From Pedobacter glucosidilyticus DSM 23534 (lineage in GTDB: Bacteria > Bacteroidota > Bacteroidia > Sphingobacteriales > Sphingobacteriaceae), in the NCBI RefSeq assembly GCF_000425145.1, contig NZ_AULF01000014.1, positions 1 to 64,000 on the forward strand: 64,000 bases of DNA, in the 5' to 3' direction. The notes under the pieces are model-generated. The model was not told the origin of the DNA and did no database searches. It was given only the letters and a program-made list of their open reading frames with translations. Each line of letters starts with the position of its first letter. Within the stretch, counting starts at the first letter, position 1. The translations under genes were made by a program, and so were the position numbers. This document shows, one piece after another, positions 54,001 to 61,051 of the stretch.

Positions 54001-54588
54001 AAAGAATGTTATCAGTATCGCTATAATGGCCGCAGAAACAATTAAAATGGTAGTATAATTACTAAAACGATGTACAGAGGCTGTTCTCTCTATCAATAAT
54101 GCATTCTCTGTATCCTTTATTTCGTTAATAATTTTTCTGGATTTCTCCATGGCTTGTCTGCCTATTTCCAAATCAGCCTCTACATAACTTCTACCAAATT
54201 TTTTATCCTCAACTAATTTTGTTAAAACATTAAGCCTGATATCAATGATGCTAGAAAGTTCTTCAAATCTTTGTGTTTGGACAGGATTATCTTGCGTTAA
54301 ATCTATAGCTACTTTTAAAGAGCCGGGTAAAGATTTTAAACCACTATAATAAGGTTCAAGAAAGCTTTCTTTGCCAGTTAATAAATACCCTCTTTGTCCG
54401 GTTTCTGCATCTTTTAAATCAGATAAGATTTTGTCTGAAGCATCTAAAACGTCTTTAGTATGGGCAACCATAGCATTGCTATTTTGTAATTGCCTGATAC
54501 TTATAAATGAAGCAACAGAACTGATGATTAAAACCACCAATGATAGGCTAAACCCAATTTGTAAATTGCGTAAAAATGTCTTTTGCAT
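51007..54588 (-). CDS. Hybrid histidine kinase CHASE3-HAMP-GAF-HisKA-HATPase-REC-REC-REC
   Basis: A 1193-residue membrane kinase. TM1 at about 11-32, periplasmic CHASE3-type helical sensor 39-172 (AETGQRGYLLTGKE), TM2 178-199, HAMP 200-275, GAF 290-430, coiled coil 432-520, HisKA with H535 (ANMSHELRTPLN), HATPase with NLISNAIKF, DTGIGIP and GGTGLGLSI. Three receivers follow with phosphoacceptors D854, D976 and D1123. It heads a cluster with REC, CheR and CheB on the same strand and is preceded at 2 bp by the REC-PAS kinase. Confidence 0.94.
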   Translation of the reverse strand: MQKTFLRNLQIGFSLSLVVLIISSVASFISIRQLQNSNAMVAHTKDVLDASDKILSDLKDAETGQRGYLLTGKESFLEPYYSGLKSLPGSLKVAIDLTQDNPVQTQRFEELSSIIDIRLNVLTKLVEDKKFGRSYVEADLEIGRQAMEKSRKIINEIKDTENALLIERTASVHRFSNYTTILIVSAAIIAILITFFFYLRVRNDFVERDNLRLSLKKKDEDITKRIHLIQDVASQISEGKYDIRLNDDEKDGLGSLATSLNIMAEALQKAFTILNDNEWLQKGIATLNEKLVGNKTLELIAHDTLNHLVSYGECNSGALYLMENGLLTLQSAYGLDERMLKPVKSGEGMIGQVFANGKEKLFSNISDENYTVSFANGKIKVQHILLVPILYDDKAIGVIELGCCHSFNEIEIAFFKDATKNLGIAIAAAATRKHVQRLLEETQAQSEEMQAQHTELENLNAELEAQTQKLQASEEELKVQQEELLQANQELEERSKLLEEKNLLIVERNSEIQQKAEELALSTKYKSEFLANMSHELRTPLNSILLLSRLLTENNEKNLTEEQIESAKVILSSGTGLLTLIDEILDLSKIEAGKMNLDFHETDIIELMSSLEAIFNPLAKEKNIALRLKLDQEAPQKIITDKLRLDQILKNLISNAIKFTHEGYVNLTIQNHPKQNGFLQFIVEDTGIGIPKEQQRLIFEAFQQADGSTKRKYGGTGLGLSISRELSRLLGGSICLISEEEKGSKFILEIPAHGKTESVTPNTIPTVSYPHEDNLFNTTESIYVSQTIPNEIADDRNNINPGDKTILIVEDDTAFASLLLKFTRKQQYKGIVIVRGDLAVEFAEKYQPLAILLDIQLPVKDGWMVMEELKSNPKTKPIPVHIMSSLEVKRESLLKGAIDFINKPIALEQMQTIFHKIEDALNRHPKKVLIIEENPKHATALSYFLSSYEISTEIKTNVKDSIKALTSDKVDCIILDMGIPDQTGYAALEIIKKNEGLEHLPIIIFTGKNLSKAEEIKIKQYADSIVIKTAHSYQRILDEVGLFLHLVEEKKTDNQKKKTNTLGTLNEVLKGKTVLIADDDVRNIFSLTKALEKYQMKVISATDGKDALEQLEQHPDIAIVLMDMMMPEMDGYETTSRIRKHPKFKNIPIMAVTAKAMMGDREKCITAGASDYISKPVDIDQLLSLLRVWLYQY

Positions 54589-54590
54589 AC

Positions 54591-56051
54591 TTATATAGGA
54601 ATGGTAAAATAAAAAGAAGAGCCTTCGCCAGGTTTACTGATAACACCAAAACTTCCTTGGTGTTGTCTAATAATTTCTGAACAAATGTATAATCCAATAC
54701 CTAAGCCTTGAAATCTTAGGGATGATTCTTCTACTCTGAAAAATTTATCGAAAATATTTTTTTGTTTTTCTGATGGTATGCCAATACCAAAATCAGTTAC
54801 CGTTAATTTTAATTGATTTTCGTTGATCTCTGTTTCAATGATAACTTGCTTATTTTCTGGCGAATATTTTAATGCGTTGGTTAAATAGTTGATTAAAACT
54901 TGTTCAATCCTAACCTCATCAGCACAAATATGCAGATTTACCGCTTCTCCTTTTCTTACAATATCCACATGTTCATGTGTGTGATGTATAATATCTATTA
55001 CGCTAGAGATTAAGTTCTCAACATGAAAAGGTCTTTTATTTAATTTTAGCTTCCCACTTTCTATTTTTGATATATCTAATAAATCAGCAATTAAATTATT
55101 GAGTTTGGAGAGTTGCAATTGTGCCCTATCCAGATAGGTATTAGCCGTCTCGTTAGGATTATTTTTTAGGCTCCTCTCTAGCAATTGGATATAAGCTTTT
55201 ATACTGGTTAAAGGTGTTTTTAATTCATGACTGGCAATACTTAAAAACTCGTCTTTCTTCTTTTCAATTTGCTTTTGGTCTTCAATATCAGTAAAAGTAC
55301 CTACCCATTTAACAATTTTATCTTTTTCTTTTATCGGGATAATCCTCAATAAATGAAAATGATATACGTCAGAATCAAGCTCTTTTAGACGTACTTCCAG
55401 TTCAAGCGGATTCTCTGTAAGCATACAAATTGTCCATTCTTCGTCAATATTTTTATCTTCTGGATGTGTAACAGGGAATGTTTTTGTAGATACAGAATAC
55501 CTAAACCATTGCTTATTTACAAATTCTATATTACCTGATGGGTCTGATGTAAAAGCTACTTGCGGTAAAGATTCTAAAGTAGAATATAATTGCTCTACCC
55601 GCTCTTTAAGCTCGGCCTGTACTTTTTTTCTGATCTCAATCTCGGCTCTTAAAGCTGTTTGTATTTCATTTAGGGCATTAGTTTGTTCATACAAACGGTA
55701 AAAGGTTTTTACCTTTAACATTAAAATGTCAGGGTCTACAGGTTTTGTAATATAATCTATAGCACCAGAAGCATAGCCTTGTGTAATAAACTTTTTATCA
55801 GTGTTAACCGCAGAAAGAAAAATAATCGGAATGTCTTTTGATTTGCTAAAACCCGCTAAAGTTTCTGCTACTTCAAAACCATCCATATCAGGCATTTGCA
55901 CATCTAAGATAATGAGTGCATAATTATTTTTTAATACTTTTTTCAAAGCCTCTTCGCCTGATAAAGCACTATCTACTTCAAACTTTTTAGACTCTAAAAG
56001 CCTTTTTAACGAATATATATTTTCTGGTTTATCGTCAACAATTAAAATCAT
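54591..56051 (-). CDS. Hybrid regulator: REC-PAS-histidine kinase
   Basis: A 486-residue cytoplasmic protein. REC at 1-120 (ILIVDDKPENIYSLKRLLES, phosphoacceptor Asp in LIILDVQMPDMDGFE), a coiled-coil, a PAS domain at about 165-265 (LPQVAFTSDPSGNIEFVNKQWFR), HisKA (FLSIASHELKTPLTSIKAYI) and HATPase (VLINYLTNALKYSP, DFGIGIP, GLGIGLYI). The receiver precedes the kinase, so it may be controlled by another kinase. First gene of the island. Confidence 0.93.
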   Translation of the reverse strand: MILIVDDKPENIYSLKRLLESKKFEVDSALSGEEALKKVLKNNYALIILDVQMPDMDGFEVAETLAGFSKSKDIPIIFLSAVNTDKKFITQGYASGAIDYITKPVDPDILMLKVKTFYRLYEQTNALNEIQTALRAEIEIRKKVQAELKERVEQLYSTLESLPQVAFTSDPSGNIEFVNKQWFRYSVSTKTFPVTHPEDKNIDEEWTICMLTENPLELEVRLKELDSDVYHFHLLRIIPIKEKDKIVKWVGTFTDIEDQKQIEKKKDEFLSIASHELKTPLTSIKAYIQLLERSLKNNPNETANTYLDRAQLQLSKLNNLIADLLDISKIESGKLKLNKRPFHVENLISSVIDIIHHTHEHVDIVRKGEAVNLHICADEVRIEQVLINYLTNALKYSPENKQVIIETEINENQLKLTVTDFGIGIPSEKQKNIFDKFFRVEESSLRFQGLGIGLYICSEIIRQHQGSFGVISKPGEGSSFYFTIPI

Positions 56052-56190
56052 ATTGCTGTGATTGGTATTTTATACCAAGGCTTTTTTACTATTTATAAAT
56101 GAAAACTTGTTGTGATTTCTTTTAGTGAAACTTTTTAAAATCAGTTTTCGATAGCAAAAACTAATCCAAAAGGAAAATCATAGAAAAATA

Positions 56191-56230
56191 TTATTATGCT
56201 TGCATAATAAATGTTCACTTGTTATATTTG
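56191..56230 (+). promoter_or_regulatory. Promoter and palindromic operator of the marR/fad cluster
   Basis: TTATTATGCTTGCATAATAA (56191-56210) is a palindrome with perfect 9-bp arms and TT spacer. It contains TTG (56200-56202) as the -33 element; 20 bp on, TATATTTG (56223-56230) matches TAnnTTTG. The ATG at 56254 is 23 bp further. MarR binding here would block the -33 region directly. Confidence 0.75.
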
Positions 56231-56253
56231 ATACTCAATCACCTAAACATTTT

Positions 56254-56688
56254 ATGAAACCACAAGAGACTATAGACTATCACCTTAAAGTAACCTGGCA
56301 GGCAATTGCAAACAAATATAATCAAATTGCAGCAGGGTTTGGTATTACGCAATCTGTTGGCTACTTGCTTATTAATATTCATGAGCATGAAGGTACCACA
56401 GTATCAGAGGTGGCATCTTTATTGGGGTTAAAGTCTACCAGTTTAAGCCGTACCTTAAGTAATCTAGAAAAAGATGGACTCATCATCAGGCAAATTCATC
56501 AAGATGATAAACGCTCTGTAAAAGTGTATTTAACCGAGAAAGGAAAAGAAAAAAGACATTTAGCGAGGGTAGTAGTAAGGAAGTTTAATGATTATTTAGA
56601 TAGTCATTTATCAGAAAAGGAAAGAGATATTTTAATCAATTCCTTAGTTAAGATTAATACCTTAACCATGGAGTATGATGCTGATTAA
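56254..56688 (+). CDS. MarR-family regulator of the fatty acid oxidation cluster
   Basis: A 144-residue winged-helix protein from ATG 56254; a longer frame opens at 56200 but lies in the promoter. HTH: TTVSEVASLLGLKSTSLSRTLSNLEKDGLI; wing: IRQIHQDDKRSVKVYLT. It lies 55 bp upstream of the fadB-like gene on the same strand, so it probably represses the beta-oxidation genes until an acyl-CoA ligand binds. Autoregulation is suggested by the palindrome over its own -33 element. Confidence 0.88.
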   Translation: MKPQETIDYHLKVTWQAIANKYNQIAAGFGITQSVGYLLINIHEHEGTTVSEVASLLGLKSTSLSRTLSNLEKDGLIIRQIHQDDKRSVKVYLTEKGKEKRHLARVVVRKFNDYLDSHLSEKERDILINSLVKINTLTMEYDAD

Positions 56689-56743
56689 TTAAGTTTAATT
56701 TTAAAATGAGGCATTATCATATAAACATAAAGAGTATAAACAG

Positions 56744-59149
56744 ATGAAAAGAATTATCAGAAAAGTTGCTGTTTTAGGATCAGGGATAATGGGCTCGCGT
56801 ATAGCTTGCCATTTTGCCAACATAGGTGTAGAAGTGCTTTTACTTGATATTGTTCCTAAAGAATTATCAGCCGATGAGCAAGCTAAAGGTTTAACTTTAG
56901 AACATCCTAAAGTACGTAATCGTATTGTTGATACTGCTTTGCAAAATACCTTAAAAAGTAATCCTTCGCCGGTTTATAACAAAACGGTTATCAATAAAAT
57001 AAAAACCGGAAACTTTACAGATCACATGAAGGATATTGCTTCCTGCGATTGGACGATAGAAGTAGTGGTTGAAAATCTTGAAATCAAAAAGAAAGTTTAT
57101 GACCAAGTAGAGCAATACCGTAAACCAGGTACTTTAATTACCTCTAATACTTCTGGTATCCCAATCCACATGATGGCAGAAGGAAGAAGTGATGATTTTA
57201 AAAAGCATTTTTGTGGTACGCACTTTTTTAATCCGCCGCGTTACCTCAAATTACTCGAAATTATACCTACACCTGATACCGATAAAGCAATAGTTGATTT
57301 CTTGATGCACTATGGAGATTTATATCTAGGTAAAACAACCGTTTTATGTAAAGATACTCCGGCATTTATAGCCAATAGAGTTGGTGTTTACTCTATTATG
57401 GCATTGTTGCATTTGGTAGAAAAAATGGATTTAACGGTTGAAGAGGTAGATAAATTTACCGGACCTGCTTTGGGCAGGCCTAAGTCTGCAACCTTCCGTA
57501 CAACAGATGTTGTAGGTTTAGACACCATGATTAATGTGGCTAATGGTTTATATCAAAATGCTCCTGATGATGAAGCCCGAGAGAAATTTGTACTTCCAGA
57601 ATACGTAAAGCACATGCAAGCCAATAATTGGCTAGGCGATAAAACAAAGCAAGGCTTTTATAAAAAGACAAAAGATGCTGAAGGAAAATCAGAAATATTG
57701 GCGCTTGATTTAAAAACCCTTACTTATAGAAAGCAAGAGAAAGTAAAATCTGCAACCCTAGAAGCTACAAAATCTATAGAGAATTTAGCAGAACGCATGA
57801 AGGTTTTTGCTAAAGGGAAAGACAAAGCTGGCGAGTTCTTTAGAGTATCTTTTGCAGGTTTATTCGAGTATGTTTCTAACCGTATTCCAGAAATTTCAGA
57901 CGAGCTTTTCCGTATTGATGATGCTATGAGGGCAGGTTTTGGTTGGGAACTTGGTCCGTATGAAGTTTGGGATGCCGTTGGCGTTGCCGAGGGAATAGCT
58001 ATTATGCAACAGCATGGTCACCAACCAGCAGCATGGGTAAAAGAGATGCTTGATGCCGGAAATACTTCCTTTTATAAAGTAGAAAATGGTATTAAGAAGT
58101 ATTACGATATCCCCTCTAAATCTTATCAGATTATCCCAGGCAGAGAAGCTTTCATCATATTGGATAATATACGTAGCACCAAAACGGTTTGGAAAAATGC
58201 TGGAACAACACTTACTGATTTAGGCGATGGTATTTTAAATCTAGAATTCCACACCAAAATGAACACTATTGGTGGCGAGGTACTTACTGGCATTAACAAA
58301 GCTATTGATATTGCCGAGAAAGATTTTAGAGGTTTAGTTATAGGTAATGATGGCGCTAATTTCTCGGCCGGAGCCAATGTAGGGATGATTTTTATGATGG
58401 CTGTAGAGCAGGAGTGGGATGAGGTAAATATGGCTGTTAAGTTATTCCAGAATACATCCATGCGTATCCGTTACTCTTCTATCCCGGTGATTTTAGCACC
58501 TCACAATTTAACGCTTGGTGGTGGCTGCGAGTTTTGTTTACATGCAGACCATGTACAGCTAAGTGCAGAAACCTATATGGGCTTGGTAGAGTTTGGTGTT
58601 GGTTTAATACCTGGCGGTGGCGGAAGTAAAGAGTTTGCCCTCAGAGCATCGGATGAATTTACCGATGGACAAATAGAGCAAAACGTCTTGAAAGAGAGAT
58701 TTTTAACCATTGGTATGGCAAAAGTATCAACCTCTGGCCTTGAAGCTTATGATTTAGGCTATCTGCAAAAAGATAAATTCTCTATCAGCATGAATAAAAA
58801 CAGATTGATTGCTGATGCTAAAGAAAAAGCGCTTGAGTTAGCCAATAATGGTTATACCCAACCCGTAAGAAGAACAGATATTAAAGTTTTAGGAAAAAGT
58901 GGTCTTGGGATGGTTTATGCCGGTGCCAATACCATGAAATCTGGAAATTACATTTCAGAACATGATCAGAAAATCTCCCAAAAATTGGGTTATGTGATGT
59001 GTGGCGGAGATTTATCAGCACCAACATTGGTAAGCGAGCAATACCTGTTAGACTTAGAACGCGAAGCTTTTTTATCTCTTTGCGGAGAGAAGAAAACACT
59101 CGAACGCATTCAAAGCATCATCACAAAAGGTAAGCCTTTAAGAAATTAG
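56744..59149 (+). CDS. fadB: 3-hydroxyacyl-CoA dehydrogenase/enoyl-CoA hydratase (FadB-like)
   Basis: An 801-residue bifunctional beta-oxidation enzyme. The NAD-binding dehydrogenase comes first (KVAVLGSGIMGSRIACHFA; THFFNPPRYLKLLEI; KDTPAFIANRVG), followed from about residue 490 by an enoyl-CoA hydratase domain (FSAGANVGMI oxyanion region and LTLGGGCEFCLHAD). This order is reversed relative to E. coli FadB (hydratase first) and is the form common in Bacteroidota. It converts enoyl-CoA to 3-ketoacyl-CoA for the thiolase downstream. Confidence 0.93.
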   Translation: MKRIIRKVAVLGSGIMGSRIACHFANIGVEVLLLDIVPKELSADEQAKGLTLEHPKVRNRIVDTALQNTLKSNPSPVYNKTVINKIKTGNFTDHMKDIASCDWTIEVVVENLEIKKKVYDQVEQYRKPGTLITSNTSGIPIHMMAEGRSDDFKKHFCGTHFFNPPRYLKLLEIIPTPDTDKAIVDFLMHYGDLYLGKTTVLCKDTPAFIANRVGVYSIMALLHLVEKMDLTVEEVDKFTGPALGRPKSATFRTTDVVGLDTMINVANGLYQNAPDDEAREKFVLPEYVKHMQANNWLGDKTKQGFYKKTKDAEGKSEILALDLKTLTYRKQEKVKSATLEATKSIENLAERMKVFAKGKDKAGEFFRVSFAGLFEYVSNRIPEISDELFRIDDAMRAGFGWELGPYEVWDAVGVAEGIAIMQQHGHQPAAWVKEMLDAGNTSFYKVENGIKKYYDIPSKSYQIIPGREAFIILDNIRSTKTVWKNAGTTLTDLGDGILNLEFHTKMNTIGGEVLTGINKAIDIAEKDFRGLVIGNDGANFSAGANVGMIFMMAVEQEWDEVNMAVKLFQNTSMRIRYSSIPVILAPHNLTLGGGCEFCLHADHVQLSAETYMGLVEFGVGLIPGGGGSKEFALRASDEFTDGQIEQNVLKERFLTIGMAKVSTSGLEAYDLGYLQKDKFSISMNKNRLIADAKEKALELANNGYTQPVRRTDIKVLGKSGLGMVYAGANTMKSGNYISEHDQKISQKLGYVMCGGDLSAPTLVSEQYLLDLEREAFLSLCGEKKTLERIQSIITKGKPLRN

Positions 59150-59156
59150 GGTAAAG

Positions 59157-59257
59157 AAAAAGGAACAAGGAACAAAGAAAAAGGAACAAGGAACAAAGAA
59201 AAAGGATTTTAAAACGGATGATAGGTAAGGTGTCTTTATTCCTTGCTCCTCATCCTA
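59157..59257. repeat. Purine-rich repeat with inverted copy between fadB and fadA
   Basis: AAAAAGGAACAAGGAACAAAG occurs twice in tandem (about 59157-59203). Facing it at about 59232-59257 is an inverted degenerate copy (TCTTTATTCCTTGCTCCTCA). The arms could fold as a long hairpin in the mRNA. Same repeat family as 60454-60598 and 60944-61035. Confidence 0.65.
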
Positions 59258-59272
59258 AATAAAAAGATAAAT

Positions 59273-60448
59273 ATGGAAGCATACATCATAGCAGGATACA
59301 GAACAGCAGTAGGAAAAGCTCCAAGAGGGGTGTTTCGATTTACTCGAGCAGATGATTTAGCTGCCGAGGTGATACAGCATTTAGTAGCCTCTGTACCGGG
59401 TTTAGACGTAGAAAGAATAGACGATGTGATTGTAGGTAATGCAACTCCGGAAGCAGAACAAGGACTTAACATCGGAAGAATGGTATCCCTAATGGGTTTA
59501 AAAACTGATAAGGTGCCGGGTGTTACCGTTAATAGATATTGTGCATCGGGTTTAGATACCATTGCTACAGCAGTAGCAAAAATAAGAGCAGGAATGGCGC
59601 ATTGCATTGTTGCTGGCGGAGTAGAAGTGATGTCGGGTATGCCTTTTGGTGGATGGAAAATAGTTCCAAATGCTAAAGTGGCTATGGAAAATCCTGATTG
59701 GTATTGGGGCATGGGCTTAACCGCAGAAGCAGTTGCTAAAGAATTTGAAGTTAGCAGAGAAGATCAAGATAAATTTGCTTTTGAATCGCATCAGAAAGCT
59801 GTAGCAGCTTTAGAAAATGGGCATTTAAAAGACGGTATTGTGCCTATTAAAGTGTCAGAAACTTATCTAGACGAGCAAATGAAAAAGAAAACTCGAGAAT
59901 ATGTGGTTGATACAGATGAAGGCCCAAGAAAGGATACAAATCTAAAAGCTTTAGCTAAGCTGAAACCAGTTTTTGCAGCCGGAGGCTCTATTACTGCTGG
60001 TAATTCTTCACAAACATCAGACGGAGCAGCTTTTGTTTTAGTAGTTTCTGAAGAGATGCTAAAAGAGTTAAATGTTAAACCTATTGCCAGATTGGTAAGC
60101 TATTCTGTTGCAGGTGTACCACCAAGAATTATGGGTATTGGCCCTATAGAAGCTATTCCGAAAGCCTTAAAACAAGCCAATTTAAAACAAGATGATATTG
60201 ATTTAATTGAGCTGAACGAAGCTTTTGCATCGCAATCTTTAGCTATCATCAGAAAATTAAATCTAGATACTAGCAAATTAAATGTAAACGGGGGCGCTAT
60301 AGCACTAGGGCATCCACTAGGTTGTACAGGAGCAAAATTATCTGTACAAATTTTTAATGAGTTAAAAAGGAGAAATCAAAAATACGGTATGGTAACCATG
60401 TGTGTAGGTACCGGGCAAGGTGCAGCTGGGATTTTTGAGGTTTATTAG
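59273..60448 (+). CDS. fadA: Acetyl-CoA acyltransferase (3-ketoacyl-CoA thiolase)
   Basis: A 391-residue thiolase from ATG 59273. Nucleophilic Cys in VNRYCASGLDTI, LNEAFASQSLAI, catalytic His in GGAIALGHPLGCTGAK and second Cys in TMCVGTGQGAAGIFEV. It cleaves 3-ketoacyl-CoA to acetyl-CoA and shortened acyl-CoA, the last step of the cycle. Separated from fadB by a repeat-containing 123-bp gap and from the acyl-CoA dehydrogenase by an inserted S23-type gene. Confidence 0.95.
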   Translation: MEAYIIAGYRTAVGKAPRGVFRFTRADDLAAEVIQHLVASVPGLDVERIDDVIVGNATPEAEQGLNIGRMVSLMGLKTDKVPGVTVNRYCASGLDTIATAVAKIRAGMAHCIVAGGVEVMSGMPFGGWKIVPNAKVAMENPDWYWGMGLTAEAVAKEFEVSREDQDKFAFESHQKAVAALENGHLKDGIVPIKVSETYLDEQMKKKTREYVVDTDEGPRKDTNLKALAKLKPVFAAGGSITAGNSSQTSDGAAFVLVVSEEMLKELNVKPIARLVSYSVAGVPPRIMGIGPIEAIPKALKQANLKQDDIDLIELNEAFASQSLAIIRKLNLDTSKLNVNGGAIALGHPLGCTGAKLSVQIFNELKRRNQKYGMVTMCVGTGQGAAGIFEVY

Positions 60449-60453
60449 AAAAA

Positions 60454-60598
60454 AGAACAAGGAGCAAAGAACAAGGAGCAAAGAACAAGGAGCAAAGAAC
60501 AAGGAAAAAAGAACAAGGAAAAAAGAACAAGGAAAAAAGAACAAGGAGCAAAGAACAAGGAACAAAGAGTAAGGAACAAAAGAATAAGGATAAAAGAT
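60454..60598. repeat. 14-bp tandem repeat array (AGAACAAGGAGCAA)
   Basis: Nine in-phase 14-bp units run from 60454 to 60579, in variants AGAACAAGGAGCAA, AGAACAAGGAAAAA and AGAACAAGGAACAA, with a degenerate tail to 60598. The array begins 5 bp after the fadA stop and ends at the start codon of the S23-like gene. Copy number is likely to vary between strains. Confidence 0.85.
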
Positions 60599-60947
60599 GA
60601 TGCACAATTTTCGACAGTTAAATATATGGAAGGATGCAATAACGATTGTTAAAGATGTATATATACTTACTGCTAAGTTCCCTGTTGATGAAAGATTTGG
60701 ATTAATAAGTCAGATAGACAGATGTTCAATCTCAGTTCCTTCAAATATTGCAGAAGGTTCTGCAAGGGGAACCAATAAGGATTTCGCTCACTTTCTAAAA
60801 ATGAGTTTAGGCTCACTTTATGAGTTAGAAACCCAACTACTTTTAGCTGCTGACTTAAATATGATTTCAGAATCAGATGAAATTTTTGAAAAAATAATCA
60901 TCCTGCAAAAGATGATCGTAAATTTTATTAAAACATTGAAAGAATAA
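60597..60947 (+). CDS. Four-helix bundle protein of the S23/23S rRNA-IVP family
   Basis: A 116-residue helical protein: FRQLNIWKDAITIVKDVYIL, FGLISQIDRCSISVPSNIAEGSAR, FAHFLKMSLGSLYELETQLL and a last helix. This is the S23 family first seen in intervening sequences of 23S rRNA genes and related to the Avd proteins of diversity-generating retroelements. No reverse transcriptase, variable repeat or rRNA is nearby. It splits the beta-oxidation genes and is flanked by purine-rich repeats on both sides, so it looks like a transferred passenger. Function unknown; ATG 60597 or 60600. Confidence 0.85.
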   Translation: MMHNFRQLNIWKDAITIVKDVYILTAKFPVDERFGLISQIDRCSISVPSNIAEGSARGTNKDFAHFLKMSLGSLYELETQLLLAADLNMISESDEIFEKIIILQKMIVNFIKTLKE

Positions 60948-61035
60948 AGAACAAAGAAAAAGGAGTAAAGGATGTAATACAATTTAGTATTTGAAACTAT
61001 TTAAGGCTTCTTTATTCCTTGTTCCTTATTCCGTC
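60944..61035. repeat. Purine-rich repeat with inverted copy after the S23 gene
   Basis: AAAGAACAAAGAAAAAGGAG (60949-60968) is faced by TTCTTTATTCCTTGTTCC at about 61009-61026, an inverted copy of the same unit. The arrangement mirrors 59157-59257. Confidence 0.6.
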
Positions 61036-61051
61036 ATCAAATAAAAAAGAT

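Noticed and set aside
60454..60598. CRISPR-like array
   Set aside because: The units are contiguous 14-mers with no unique spacers and there are no cas genes.
60354..60639. Three overlapping minus-strand ORFs rich in Leu/Phe/Cys
   Set aside because: They are translations of the 14-bp purine-rich repeat in its three frames (periodic SLFFAPCSLLLV-like sequence), not genes.
60597..60947. Diversity-generating retroelement (S23/Avd-like protein)
   Set aside because: There is no reverse transcriptase, template repeat or variable target nearby; only the accessory-like fold is present.
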